Shown one piece after another: positions 45,301-55,564 of a DNA stretch of 64,000 nucleotides. Below the pieces are notes generated by a model, which saw only the letters and a program-made list of their open reading frames with translations, ran no database searches and had not been told where the DNA came from. Origin of the DNA: Apiotrichum sp. Y4204 (Eukaryota > Basidiomycota > Tremellomycetes > Trichosporonales > Trichosporonaceae); the NCBI GenBank assembly GCA_025531455.1, contig JAMYHL010000035.1, positions 248,001 to 312,000 of the forward strand, read 5' to 3'. Position 1 is the stretch's first letter. Each line of letters opens with the position of its first letter. Made by a program: the position numbers and the translations under genes.

Positions 45301-47686
45301 GTGGGATAGGAGTCAAGCCAGCATTGACCATGGCTGCATGGGAACGGGGAACCGTTGGTGACGACTCTGTCGCCCCGCGCGGTCGTCCCTGGTGTGCCGG
45401 GAGCGTAGGCATGGACGGGGATCGCATTGTGGTCGGGGACGGGCCGTCCGTGGGGCGCATGGGCTGCTGCAGCATCGTTGTCGGGGTACGTGGGCTGCGC
45501 AGAGGAGATGCGTTCGGGGGCACCGCTGGAAGGGCCTTGTCGTGCCAGGGAATGCTGAGCTGCGACACCTCAGAGTCAGCGCTTCCCAACCCTGGACGGA
45601 TTGCCTGCTCCGGCGTTGTGGTTCCTATGGGCGCGCTATCCTCCAGCTGGCTGAACGGCCGCGCAGGCATGTCGATATGCATTTCTAGAGGACTGTCGGA
45701 CGTTTCCTGCGCACCGACGACCCAGTTGTTCTGCGAACCCGGCGGTGCGGAGGGGGGTGCAGAATCAGGACTAAACGCGGAGGGGAAGCTGTTGGCTTCT
45801 GCCGAAGTCGGGGTTTCGAGGTGCGTGGAGATGTCGGAGGTATCCGGAGGGGCTGACCTTGATGTGAGCATGGCAGGGGTGTACCCACCGCTCATGTCGA
45901 GGGTGGAAGGGAGAGGTGGTGCATCGTAGGAGGGGGAGAAAGACGCTGCGACAAGCTTTGGCGTTTGGCGGCCGCCCTCGTCACCAGAGCTGAACGGCGT
46001 CTGGGGGCGAGGGATCTCCGCTCCCACGCCGGGAGCGGAGGCAACAGGCGCCTGTGGGACCGGTGCGACGAGCTCTGGTGGGATCGCCGGGGGGACCGCC
46101 ACAGACCTGCGGCGTGCGCCCGGCGCCGGCGCCTGAGAACCTGCTGGTGGCGCACCGAGTTGTCGAAGTGGGGATTTCGCGGGGACAGCCGGCGGCGCAG
46201 GACGCAGCGTGGAGGCGCGTTTGGCGTTGCTGCGTGTGAGATTGTGACTCCGAGGAGCCGGAGGCGGCGGGGGCTCGATGGTGAGGCCCGGCGACTTGCG
46301 ATCCGGTCGTGATGTTGACGACAGTCTGGGAATGTTACTCGGGGGAAGGGGAGTGCGTTGGGTGAAAGACTCGGGCGACTGAACGATGGGTCTTGACTGT
46401 GCGGCGGTAGGTGTTGCCTGCAGGATCTCGAGGGCATTTCGCGGGCTCGCGGGAGGCGGTGTCACGGGGCCTGATCGCTTGACGGGAGAAAGGCTTCTCG
46501 AAGACGTTCCCGACGTGGCCGGGCTGTTTATCCGGCTCGAGCTCGAGCCCATTGGGGATGTTGGCTGAAAGGACCAACGACGGTTCACTTTACTGCTGGC
46601 GGATTGGGGAAGCCTGCTCGACGCCGTCGTGGCGAGGAGGTGGGTGGGCGATATGTGAATGGTGGAGCGCGACGAGGGCGAGGCTCTCGATGCGCGCTGA
46701 GACGAAGCCGGCGACGCCGACGCCTTTCCGTTGCTGCTCTTGGACGGTGACGGGCTGCGCGACGCGATGCTCGAAGCACGTGAGCTAGCAGAAAGAGCTT
46801 TACGCCCACGAATGCTGACACCATTGACACGAGGAGTGCGCTGATCGCCAGAGGACACATTGTTCGAGCTGCTTCCTGGTCGCGAGGGGCTGCGCGAGGG
46901 GCTTCGCGAGGTCGAGGCGCTGTGTGTACCACGCGAGTCTGCGCGCCGTCGGTTGGTAGCCGCCTTGTCCGAAAGGGGTGACCGCAGCCGTGTTGGGGAT
47001 GAGTCGAGGACATTGATGGCAGGCGTTGGCGACGCGGTGGACGGTGAGGTGGTGGGGGAGAGGGTGGGGATGCGGGAGGCAGTGTTGACATTCAGTGTTT
47101 TTGTGGGATCGCGAGATGAAGTCTGGACGCGCTTCACATTCCCACTGTTTGTGACCTCTGGTGATGCGAGGCTCGTGGACGATGTCTGGCGACGGGGAAT
47201 GGCACTCGGCCCTGCACGTCGTTTGGGACTGGCAACGGACGGCATGATGGATCCATCTTCCGATCGCGTCCGTGATAATGCGTGTTGCCCTGTCGACGAG
47301 GGAAATCCCAGATCGCGATCTCGGCGGGGGGTGCCCGCGCCATTTGACGTTGTCGGACTTGCGATCATCTCTGGTGCATCTTCATCTGAGAACGACGGTG
47401 TTGGACGCAGTAGCGCGGCATGCGGAGACAGCTTTGCAGATGCGCTGCCTGCCGAGGCGGATAATGACCGGGCCTTGCTCCTGTCACCCCGGAGACTGGA
47501 GGGATAAGCCGAGGGGGCTGCGTGTGATGATGGCTTGGGGATGCGTGATGCGAATGACGAATGTGCCGATGACGGCGTGACGGCTGCAGCTGGCTGGCGT
47601 GGGGAGGAGGGCGGGGTGATGAACGGAACAGACAGCGACGAGGTGGAGCTCCGGCGCGAGACGGTGGACGCGCCGGGCTGCAACAT
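42311..47686 (-). CDS. RhoGEF with DH, BAR and SH3-like domains (Tuba/DNMBP-like)
   Basis: A three-exon gene for about 1,770 residues. Roughly the first 900 residues are Ser/Pro-rich and disordered, with many SP/TP sites. A DH domain follows (LSRRAHLIREIATTERAHA, FLNLTQLAQLSDELATELE, FCQMLPRLRPLYMYYCSRHS, SMLIKPVQRIMKYPLLFEDL), where KPVQRIMKYPLL is the RhoGEF signature. A BAR-like helical region follows (NSEVRDSVMLMLGKLL, AADYVAIHTQLLEELPAFLE, AQARYFATFRDRISTFNSQY). A C-terminal SH3-like segment contains FFLPLMAGDLVDVYHEIGR and ends SFLEPLRS. It should activate Cdc42 or Rho1 at curved membrane during polarised growth or septation. ATG 47686 was chosen; an in-frame ATG at 48010 would add a His-rich repeat-encoded leader. 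Introns of about 34 and 42 nt keep phase. Confidence 0.85.
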
Positions 47687-50140
47687 GGCTGCTGTGGGGA
47701 GTGCCCGGCGTCGCTGTCGTTGTCGCCAGTGCCGGGAAGAGATTAGATGGTCGCGGCGGGGAGAGAGGGGAGGGGGAGGATGCCTCCGGGCGAATGCGAT
47801 GTGGTTATGACCGGCGGATGCGTGTGATTGTGGATTGATAATTGTGTAATCCAGACGGTTGTTGAAGGTGGTGGGGTGGTGGAGATGGTGGTGTGGTGGT
47901 GGTAGTTGGCCGTAGTTGTGGTGGTGGTGGTAGTGCCGGTGTGGGTGGTGTGTGCGGATCCAGTACGGGGGGGTGGTTAGTTGCGGCAGGATCGGCGCGG
48001 CGGCTGACAACAGGCAAGAAAGAGAGGGAGGAGGATGTGGGAGAGGAGGAGAGGCGCGGCGGAAGGCTCAGAACAGCTCGCTGTCCTTTCTCGCCCTCTC
48101 GGCGTCCACACGCCAAACCCTCTTCAACTGCTATTCTCAGGACGACGTTCCAGGCCTCCGGACCACTCTCTCTTCTTGGCCTCTTGGGCTCACTCGACCC
48201 CATCTCAGGCATGCATGCATGCTTCATAGCTTCATTCATCCCCTCTTTCCAACCCTGCAAACATGGGCGCTGCCTCTCGACCCACCCTGCAATTGCTGCT
48301 GCACTGTTGTGATTGCAGACATGACTGGGCGTTGGGCGCTGTCCCTGGGCTCTAGAGAGAGAGGGTTCGAGGCCGAGGTATACCGTATTCCATATGCACA
48401 GGGTGTGGTCTCGGGGATTGACGAGACCAACAACACGACACCAACACAACAATCACACAAACACAACATGGCAGCAGACAAAGTGGGCGGAACAACAGAG
48501 GAGCAGAAGCGAAAAGACGGCCCCCCGCAGAACAGCGAGAAGGGTCCGGGCTGTGTCCCGAGCTGGCCGGGCTCACAGAAGGGAGCAGAAGAGAACCGGC
48601 CGGACAGGACAGGACACAGGCACAAGGGACAAGCGGCAGCAGCATCTACACCCACATGCACGCGGGTTTGCACGCTATACCCAGCGACAACAACGATGAA
48701 AGGGCAGAGGAAAAGAAGAAACATAGAAACATTAAAGGCTGGCCAACGCACCAGGCACAGAACGGCAAGAAACCAGGGGATCCCACACACCACCAGCGCC
48801 ATCGTGTCCTCTGACTTGCGGAGGCCGTGCTGCACTCCGCACGCAGTCTCTTCGATGTCTCCGTTCTCCATCCCCTGCTGCACCAAGAATGCTCCTATCC
48901 CTACACACTATCCCCCCATGTCATCTCAGTGCGCACTCCCCCGTCTACCATTCGGGCAGACCTCCCCCCTGGTCCGGGCCCTGTTTGGTGTCTCTGGGAT
49001 CTGGGCACGCCCCCGATCTCCGCTCCTGTCTCGGTGTACGAGGTATGCACAAGGTTCCCGGGGTGTGATCCCCACTCCCTGACTCGCCGAGCTTTGTTTG
49101 TACAACGTACTTTCGTACAGCAAGCGAGACTCGGGAGGCTCAAAACAACTAACAAGCTCTAATGATCCTGCTTAATCACACCTAACGATACCCCTTTCGG
49201 AGCGACGCTTCCAGACATGGGAAACTCTCCGTAGAAATCTCCCAGAGCAGCACTGAATAGGTGGGCTGGGCTGCTCATCACCTGCATCAAATTGCATTAA
49301 GTCGTCCGGTCACCATCATGATCAATTTGTGACGCATTCATCACGCAGCACTTAACACAGAGCACAGAGCACAAGATCACAGCATAGGCTCGACTATGCG
49401 GACAGTGCACAGCCAAAAGTTACTTCGTCCAGAGCATTGCGTGCTGGGACCCGAGACGCCCGGGGGCTGTCATGGGCTCCATACTCCGGGCTTTATGGAT
49501 AAAGTTGCCGCTCGAGGTAGTGATTCCAGCGTTGCTAACGTGGGCGCAAGGGTCCGGCTGCGTGTCGTGCTGGAAGTCGAGTTTACCTGCAGGTGATAGG
49601 AGTTTCGATCGACTGCTCCATGATCGAGGATCCAAACACTGGGAGCACGGAGTCTGGCATGGAACACATGGTAACGGATAACAGGTAACACAGGATGCAC
49701 CATTGCATGGGATCACGGGTGTGTGGATGTGGTAATGCCGGGAGTGGGGATGAGGGGGGACGGTATCCTCAGCATGGAGAGCATCGAGGATCCAGGTTCT
49801 GTGATCTCTTCGGCTCTCGGTTGTTTTTGGTTTGTGCCTGAATTCACAGTGTGTGCCTGGAAATTAAGTCCACATCGCACGGGCCACGCGCCACACGGGC
49901 GGCATCGACTGCATGGGGTGCATGGGCTGAGACAGCCGAGTCAGCGTGGTCTGAGCATGAGGTACACATTTTGTTACATAACAGTATTGGTCTGCTCCCG
50001 CTCCTCTCGACGCCACCCATGATCGTCCAGATCCCCTCATCTCGCAGCGAGAATCTATTGTTGCCATCGACAGTTGGGGAGCCACAAGACACAATCTCGG
50101 CCTCCACTTTACAAACGCACCTTCCATCCATCCATCCACA
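47687..50140. other. Gene-free divergent region with GGT microsatellite
   Basis: About 2.45 kb between the RhoGEF and RPB4 starts. The first part has a GGT/GTG-rich microsatellite at 47866-47953, and 48330-48365 is AG-rich. A 376-codon open frame (47952-49082, plus) has no protein-like composition. It may hold a long RhoGEF 5' UTR and a non-coding transcript. Confidence 0.45.
47866..47953 (+). repeat. Imperfect GGT/GTG microsatellite
   Basis: A run of about 88 bases made mostly of GGT and GTG triplets with interruptions, just upstream of the RhoGEF coding start. Confidence 0.8.
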
Positions 50141-51100
50141 ATGGTCGACGAAAAGCCGACCCCGGCGCAGCTCGCAGGCGTACGCGCCCCAGAGCGGAGT
50201 CATCGCTCCCGGCGAGCAGCCGTGAGTAGTCCTGGCGCAGAGAATATATTCACGATAAACTGAATACTGACCCTCAGCCGCTCGAGGAAGACGCGACCAA
50301 GCTGCAGTTTGGAGGTACGTCCGTGCAACTGAAATCCCGCGTATAGCTGCCCATACCCGGACATGACTTACTCCAGACTTTGCGGACGGCGAGGCGCTCA
50401 CGGTCGGCGAAGTCCAGACGATCATCAAGATGTCGCGTGACGTGCCCACGGCCCCGCCGGTGCCGGACAACAAGTGCGCCCATTTGCTGACCTACAATCT
50501 GACGGCAGGGTGTACAAGCAGACGATGGAGTACATCAAGGAGTTTGCGACGGTCGACCCGAACACGTCCGAAGCGATGCGAGCGTGGGTGGAGATACTGA
50601 GGGGGGGCTAACGGCAGGGCACTCGGATCCCGGCCGGGATTCCTCAACATGTTTGAGATTGCGCAGGTCATGCATCTCCGCCCGGAGCGCGTCGAGGTCG
50701 CTGTTGCGCTTATCCCGAGGTGAGTGCTGTTGGGCGGAGCGAGGCAAGATGGAGTGTGGGGGGAAGCGTAGGGATGGGGGGCAGGGATATCGTGAAGATC
50801 ATTCTGCCTGTAGACAACCTCGGTTCACGGTGATTTTGGCTGCACAGGCACCACTCTAGCCAGCACCATCGAGAGGCTCCCAGACAATGGCGTTTGGTCA
50901 ATTGCCACGACGTTTACTGTCTGGCGAGTGGCTTCACTCATTGTCGCCCTTGCGTCCCTCAGTATCCCACTCCGGCGGCTAGGAACAACGCTCATATCAG
51001 CTTGGACCGTTACTCGCTCGGCGACGAGAACGAGGACATCCTGCAAAGCTTGCTCGACGACGTGCGCAGCATCTCGCGGTACGGCACGACGGGTGCGTGA
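50141..51100 (+). CDS. RPB4: RNA polymerase II subunit Rpb4
   Basis: Six exons encode about 155 residues. PLEEDATKLQFGD starts the conserved part, followed by ALTVGEVQTIIKMSRD, KVYKQTMEYIKEFATVDPNT, SRPGFLNMFEIAQVMHLRPE and VAVALIPSLDRYSLGDENED, ending ISRYGTTGA. This is the Rpb4 HRDC-like fold. Rpb4 pairs with Rpb7 to form the stalk of Pol II, acting in initiation, mRNA export and decay. The N-terminal exon (MVDEKPTPAQLAGV) was kept in its ATG frame because only that frame enters the next exon in phase; the other frame looks more protein-like but cannot be joined. The last intron (about 280 nt, roughly 50720-50999) is much longer than the others. The related Pol III subunit Rpc9 is the main alternative. 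Confidence 0.88.
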
Positions 51101-51179
51101 GGGGTTCATACACGTAGAGGCAGCATGTACAATTATTACATCCACGAGATCATCACCATCTACGTATCTAGTTCTACTA

Positions 51180-52554
51180 TCAATACTGGGGGAGATCAAT
51201 CACGCCGCCGTTCTTGGCCCACACCGCGAGCTCGGGCGTGACCTTGATCTGGCACCCGAGCCGACTCGGCCCGTCGCAGTACCCGAGCGCTGTGCCGAGC
51301 ATATCGAGCTCGTCCTCGTCCGGCGGCCCGATCGGCGCCGACGGGTCAATGTACATGTGGCAGGTTGCGCATTCTGGAGTCAGCAGGGCAACACAAACGC
51401 GACGCGAGCAACACGCACCAAGGTTACCACCACACACGCCCTCGATGGCGGGCAGGTCAAACTCCTTTCCGACCTCGAGGAGCGAGTCGCCAACGCGGGC
51501 ATCCACGACTTTTTCCTCGCCCGCAAAAGTCCTAAACCTCAAGGGAACACGCACGGCCTCGCTCTGCGCCGTCGGCACCGTCGCTGTCGGCCCCTCAAAC
51601 TTTGTCTCGCGCGGGAGATGCCGGAGGATATTCGCCCACACTCTCGCCTGCGCGCCCGCATCGAGACCGATCCGGCTCCGCCAATGCGCCCATACCGGCG
51701 AATACGTCGGGCGGCGATTCGCGACGTGTTCGACTAGCGCGGGCGCGTCTACCGGAGTGAGATTCGAGAGCATGTCCAGCGAGGGAACAAGGAGCGCGTT
51801 CGCCGCCCACCTAGGAATCAGTACCCGCCCCATCCGCCACGACTCACTTGTGCCCGCCAACATGCCCGACCTCGCGAATGGGGATATTGAGCTTGTGCTC
51901 CGCCACGACCTCGCGGAGCGCGGCGGCAAGCGCGCCGCCGGTGGTGCCGCACCGGCAGTCCCTGCTTCCGTGGGTACACACCAGAATCTCGGGCTTCTCG
52001 AGCCGGCCCCTAGCTGCCGGGAGGAAGTTTGGCGGGGCGAGCGAGATGTCCATCCGGGGCTCGTATTCCGCCGCCTTTGCCCATTCTTCGGATTTCAGCG
52101 TGTCCCGCGAAAAGGCCGTAAACGCAAACCGCGTGCCGTCGGGATACACCAGTGTGGCGGGGTAGACTTCCTCGTCTCTCGGTCCCGGGATGGGTTCGTG
52201 GCCCACACCGTCCCAGTACGCGTTTACGCCGATTTTTGTCTTTTTCAGCGCATAGGAGACGTCGCCGAGGAGCGGGAGGAGCTCGAGGTGCGACGGCCAC
52301 GAGGTGGGCGGGATGGGGATGGAGAAGAGGAGGAGCGCGCGGCGGTCGGCTTTGATGGAGCGCTCGAGCGGCTCGAATTGCGGTGAGGTCTCGGGGGGAG
52401 GGGAGATGTCAGTCGTTGGGATCGCGGCTGGTCGTCGGCCGGCGGGTGCGGCGGGCGCGGCGGTGGAGGAGTAGCGCGCGGGGATTACCTGTGTGACTGG
52501 CCTCGCGATCGGGCGGAGCGGGCGCGCGGCGCGCAGATATCGCGCAAGACGCAT
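51180..52554 (-). CDS. AIM32: AIM32-type sucrase/ferredoxin-like protein fused to a 2Fe-2S ferredoxin
   Basis: Three exons encode about 420 residues. The N terminus (MRLARYLRAARPLRPIARPV) is a probable mitochondrial presequence. The first domain has EILVCTHGSRDCRCGTTGGA and IREVGHVGGHKWAANALLVP, the thioredoxin-like ferredoxin signature of yeast Aim32 and plant/fungal sucrase/ferredoxin-like proteins. After NRRPTYSPVWAHWR and a linker comes a vertebrate-type ferredoxin: VVDARVGDSLLEVGKEFDLP, then C-x5-C-x2-C in CGGNLECATC, MYIDP, PDEDELDML and SRLGC, giving four cluster Cys. Such ferredoxins feed electrons to Fe-S assembly and P450s. The intron in CGGNL-ECATC splices in phase. One ORF chain carries both domains without a stop, so this is a fusion unless an unseen error joins two genes. 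Gene name by the first domain. Confidence 0.85.
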
Positions 52555-52944
52555 TTTGGGATGGTGGTGGTGCGTTTTTGGGAGAGGTGTGCCGAAATCA
52601 AGATTGCGCTTCAGATTGCGGTTAAGATTGCTCTCGGGGCCTCGGGGATCGGGTTGCTGATCCGTTTTCATCTCGGCTGGATCGCTTCGTCAATCGCCAC
52701 TCTGCTGGGCCACTGGTGGGAGGCGGATTACGCCGCATGCTTTCGGGGTAAGTCACCGCAACTTTACAGCCAACCTCTGCGCTGAGCTCTATTCCGTACA
52801 CGATTCTACACAACGCTCTCGCACACCCAGTTGCTGCATTACAAAACATCGATACGCGGTAGATAGAAACAGATGTTATTCACCAGATAAGGGTATCGGT
52901 CCCTCTGCCGGACAGGACCCCATAGCTCCACTCCCACCTCCACC
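52555..52944. other. Intergenic region upstream of the AIM32 fusion
   Basis: About 390 bases between the fusion start and the transporter stop, both on the minus strand. No TATA box, repeat or RNA was recognised. Confidence 0.4.
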
Positions 52945-55564
52945 TCACGTTCGACCCTCTCCGGGCTCGCGGCCCGATTTGGGGTGGAACGCCCAGTACG
53001 TGCCGAGACACATGAGAATGACGGAGATGACAAGGATGACAATGTGGAAGACGAACTGGAGGCGCGAGGCGACGGCGGCGGCCGCGCCGTCGTGCTCCTT
53101 TGTGATGCGTGGGCCGAGGCGAAGCCAGAAGATGATCTGCCGTCAGCTAATTGACCGGAGCCACCAGCGGACTGTACTTACCGGGAGGATGATGCATATG
53201 AGGAAGGCGGAGAAGCTGCCAAGGAAGGCCATGACCTTTTCGAATCCGGGGAGGACGATCGCGGCGAGCACGCAGCCGGCAGTGAGAATGGTGCGCGACA
53301 CCATGCGGAGCACGCCCTTGCTGCTCTCGCGCACCGTGTCGACCTCGTGGGGGATGGCTGGCGCCTTGGGCATCTCAATGTTGCTGTCGTCCGTGATGGC
53401 ATAGTCCGAAGCGGCAATGTCCGTGAGACGCGTGCTGATCGCCGAGCTGATCGCCTGCGAGACGGACATGGCACGCTGGCGCGCGGGCGGCGGTTGCTGG
53501 CGAGTGACCACCTCCGGGGCCGGGGCAAGGTTGAGGTAGCCTTCGATGGCAATGTGGAGCTGTGGTCAGAAGTGGAGTTTCATACCACCTACCGGTCGAG
53601 AGCAGAGGCCAAACTTGGTCAGGGGCGTGATGATGATCATCCAGATGGCGATAAGGTTGAGCCACTTGGGGTATCCATACTTTGGCTCCATGAGGTCCCG
53701 AGTGATCTGATGGTAAGTCTGGGGCAGCACTTCTGAGCTCACCTCGTCGGAGACAGAGTTTCCAATCATGAGGTATCCCGCGCCGCCGGCAACGAGGGAG
53801 ATCATCGCGGCCACCGTCTGGCGTCAGCACCAACTTTTGTAATGTACTCACAAAGGCCATGTTAAAGATCCGGTCCACCGCCTCGGGGTGCTTCATATCC
53901 CTCGCAATCGACGGCATGACGCCGTGGCCACCGAAACCGGCGAGAATGAGACCGATACCGCCGAGCCAGTTGGCGCCCTTGAGCTCCGGGCCGAGGTGGG
54001 TCGGCATGGGGTCAAGGATCGAGCCCGGCGCCTTGGTCTTCCAGAAGCCGTCGATGACGATGATGCCGACGAGGAGGAAGGTCGCAAGCGTGGAGAAAAC
54101 ACTCGGCACGGAGAGAAGGTGGAGCGGCATGAAGACGGTTGGGACGACGATGACGAAGCTCAGCGCCATGAAAAACTCGGGCGAGCGCTGCGGGAAGACG
54201 ACCGCTACAGAGTCGCCAAACAGGACAATCATGGCGGTGCTGGTGGTCAGTCACCGTCCAGATTCCAAGATCAGCAAAACCTACCCAAATGCGAAAAGCT
54301 CCACGCAGAATCTGTCCCAGTTAGAATAATCATTTAATGTGAACACGACTCACAAGAAGTTTATCACACCACCGACCCAGGAGCCAAACGCCTTACGTCC
54401 AATGTCAGTGTATCCGAACAACGAGTTGTCGGCGATGACGAGGTAGGCAAGAAGCTTGCCGCTGGGAGTCAGAAATATCCTTGCAGGGCACTCACGTGTG
54501 GCAGGTGAGGTAGGAGAAGCCGAGGAGCAGGATGGTGCCGCCGATCCAGCCCGCATACGAGAACGCAAGGGGCATGGAGAGAAGACCGACACCAATGAGC
54601 ACAGCGATAGAGTTGAAGAGCTGAGCATGAGTATACCCACAGCCAAGCCGCGCTTGCACTCACCGTCTGCCCATTGCTGCTGTCGCCGTTGCCCGGTGGG
54701 TGAGCGACGGACACGCGGCGTGCGCTGACGTTTGAAAATCGGCGGTGGCCATGGCCGACGTTCGGGCTCACCCCCCGCCGGCGGTGGGGCGAGGGCGACA
54801 GGGTGTCCGGCTTCCAATTGCGCTGGATGGCGGTCGTGGGGCGTCCGGTGCGGAGCAGCGGGGTGCGCTCCGTCGCGGATTTGTCAGTACCGTTGGCCTC
54901 GCGGGTTTCGCGCTTGTTCACGTTCGGGCGGGCAACGATCGGCTCGTCTGGGAGGACACGCGGGAGGGCGCGGGGTGTCTCCGAGCCGCCCGAGGTGACC
55001 GAGGTGGAGAGCACGGCGTTGGGGCCGGTGGGAGTCGTGCTGAAGTAGTTGATGATCCCGCCACGCTTGGAGGGCAGCGTCGTGGCGAGCGGGCAGGCGG
55101 TCTCGTCGCGCTCAATAACGGGCGAGAGCGGCCCGCGGCGCTCGACGTCGTCCTCGAAGAACGCCGACGTGTCCGCCGTGCTCTCGTTGTCTGGCGCGTC
55201 GCTCTCGCCCGCCTCGTCGCAGCTCTCGCACGCGCCGTGCCCCGACGGCCCGGCCTCGGGGTCCCACTCGCGCATCCTGTCGTCGCCTGCATCGCTCTCC
55301 CCGTCGTCCCACTGGTAGTCGACAAACGACGGCGCGGACGGAAGGCCGGCGAAGAAGCGGTTTTGCGAGCGCGAGTCTGAGATTAGTATCCACTCATGCT
55401 TATCATGGCTGGGAATAGGTAGCTGCCGAGTTGGCGCTCCACAGCTCCATCGACGTACAGCTGAAGACCATGTCGAGGGAGCTCTTCACGACGCTCCCCT
55501 TGCGCCTGCGCCCGTTGTCGGGATCGCTCGGCGGCGGCGGGATGGGTACACTGTCGCGGGCCAT
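52945..55564 (-). CDS. AVT1: Vacuolar amino-acid transporter, Avt1/AAAP family
   Basis: The protein begins MARDSVPIPPPPSDPDN. A 71-nt intron with a perfect TACTAAT branch site leads to MVFSYSRSQNRFFAGLP. A long acidic/Ser-rich cytosolic part with ERTPLLRTG follows. The membrane domain starts LFNSIAVLIGVGLLSMPLAF and SYAGWIGGTILLLGFSYLTC, and continues with IADNSLFGYTDIGRKAF, VILFGDS-like TAMIVLFGDSVAVVF, GLILAGFGGHGVMPSIARDM and ITPLTKFGLCSRP. These match Avt1, which imports neutral amino acids into the vacuole using the proton gradient. About eleven TM segments are expected. The gene has many short introns. An SLC32-like exchanger is the alternative within the same family. Confidence 0.88.

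Noticed and set aside
47686..48010. Upstream in-frame ATG of the RhoGEF
   Set aside because: It would translate the GGT microsatellite as a His/Tyr-rich leader; the ATG at 47686 starts a more typical N terminus.
47952..49082. 376-codon plus-strand open frame as a gene
   Set aside because: Composition looks random, it has no homology blocks and overlaps other similar frames; kept only as a low-interest finding.
50141..50221. Alternative first-exon frame of RPB4 (..YAPQSGVIAPGEQ)
   Set aside because: It looks more protein-like but cannot enter the next exon in phase, while the ATG frame can.
51214..52386. 390-codon plus-strand open frame
   Set aside because: Antisense shadow of the AIM32-ferredoxin gene, which has defined cysteine motifs and introns.
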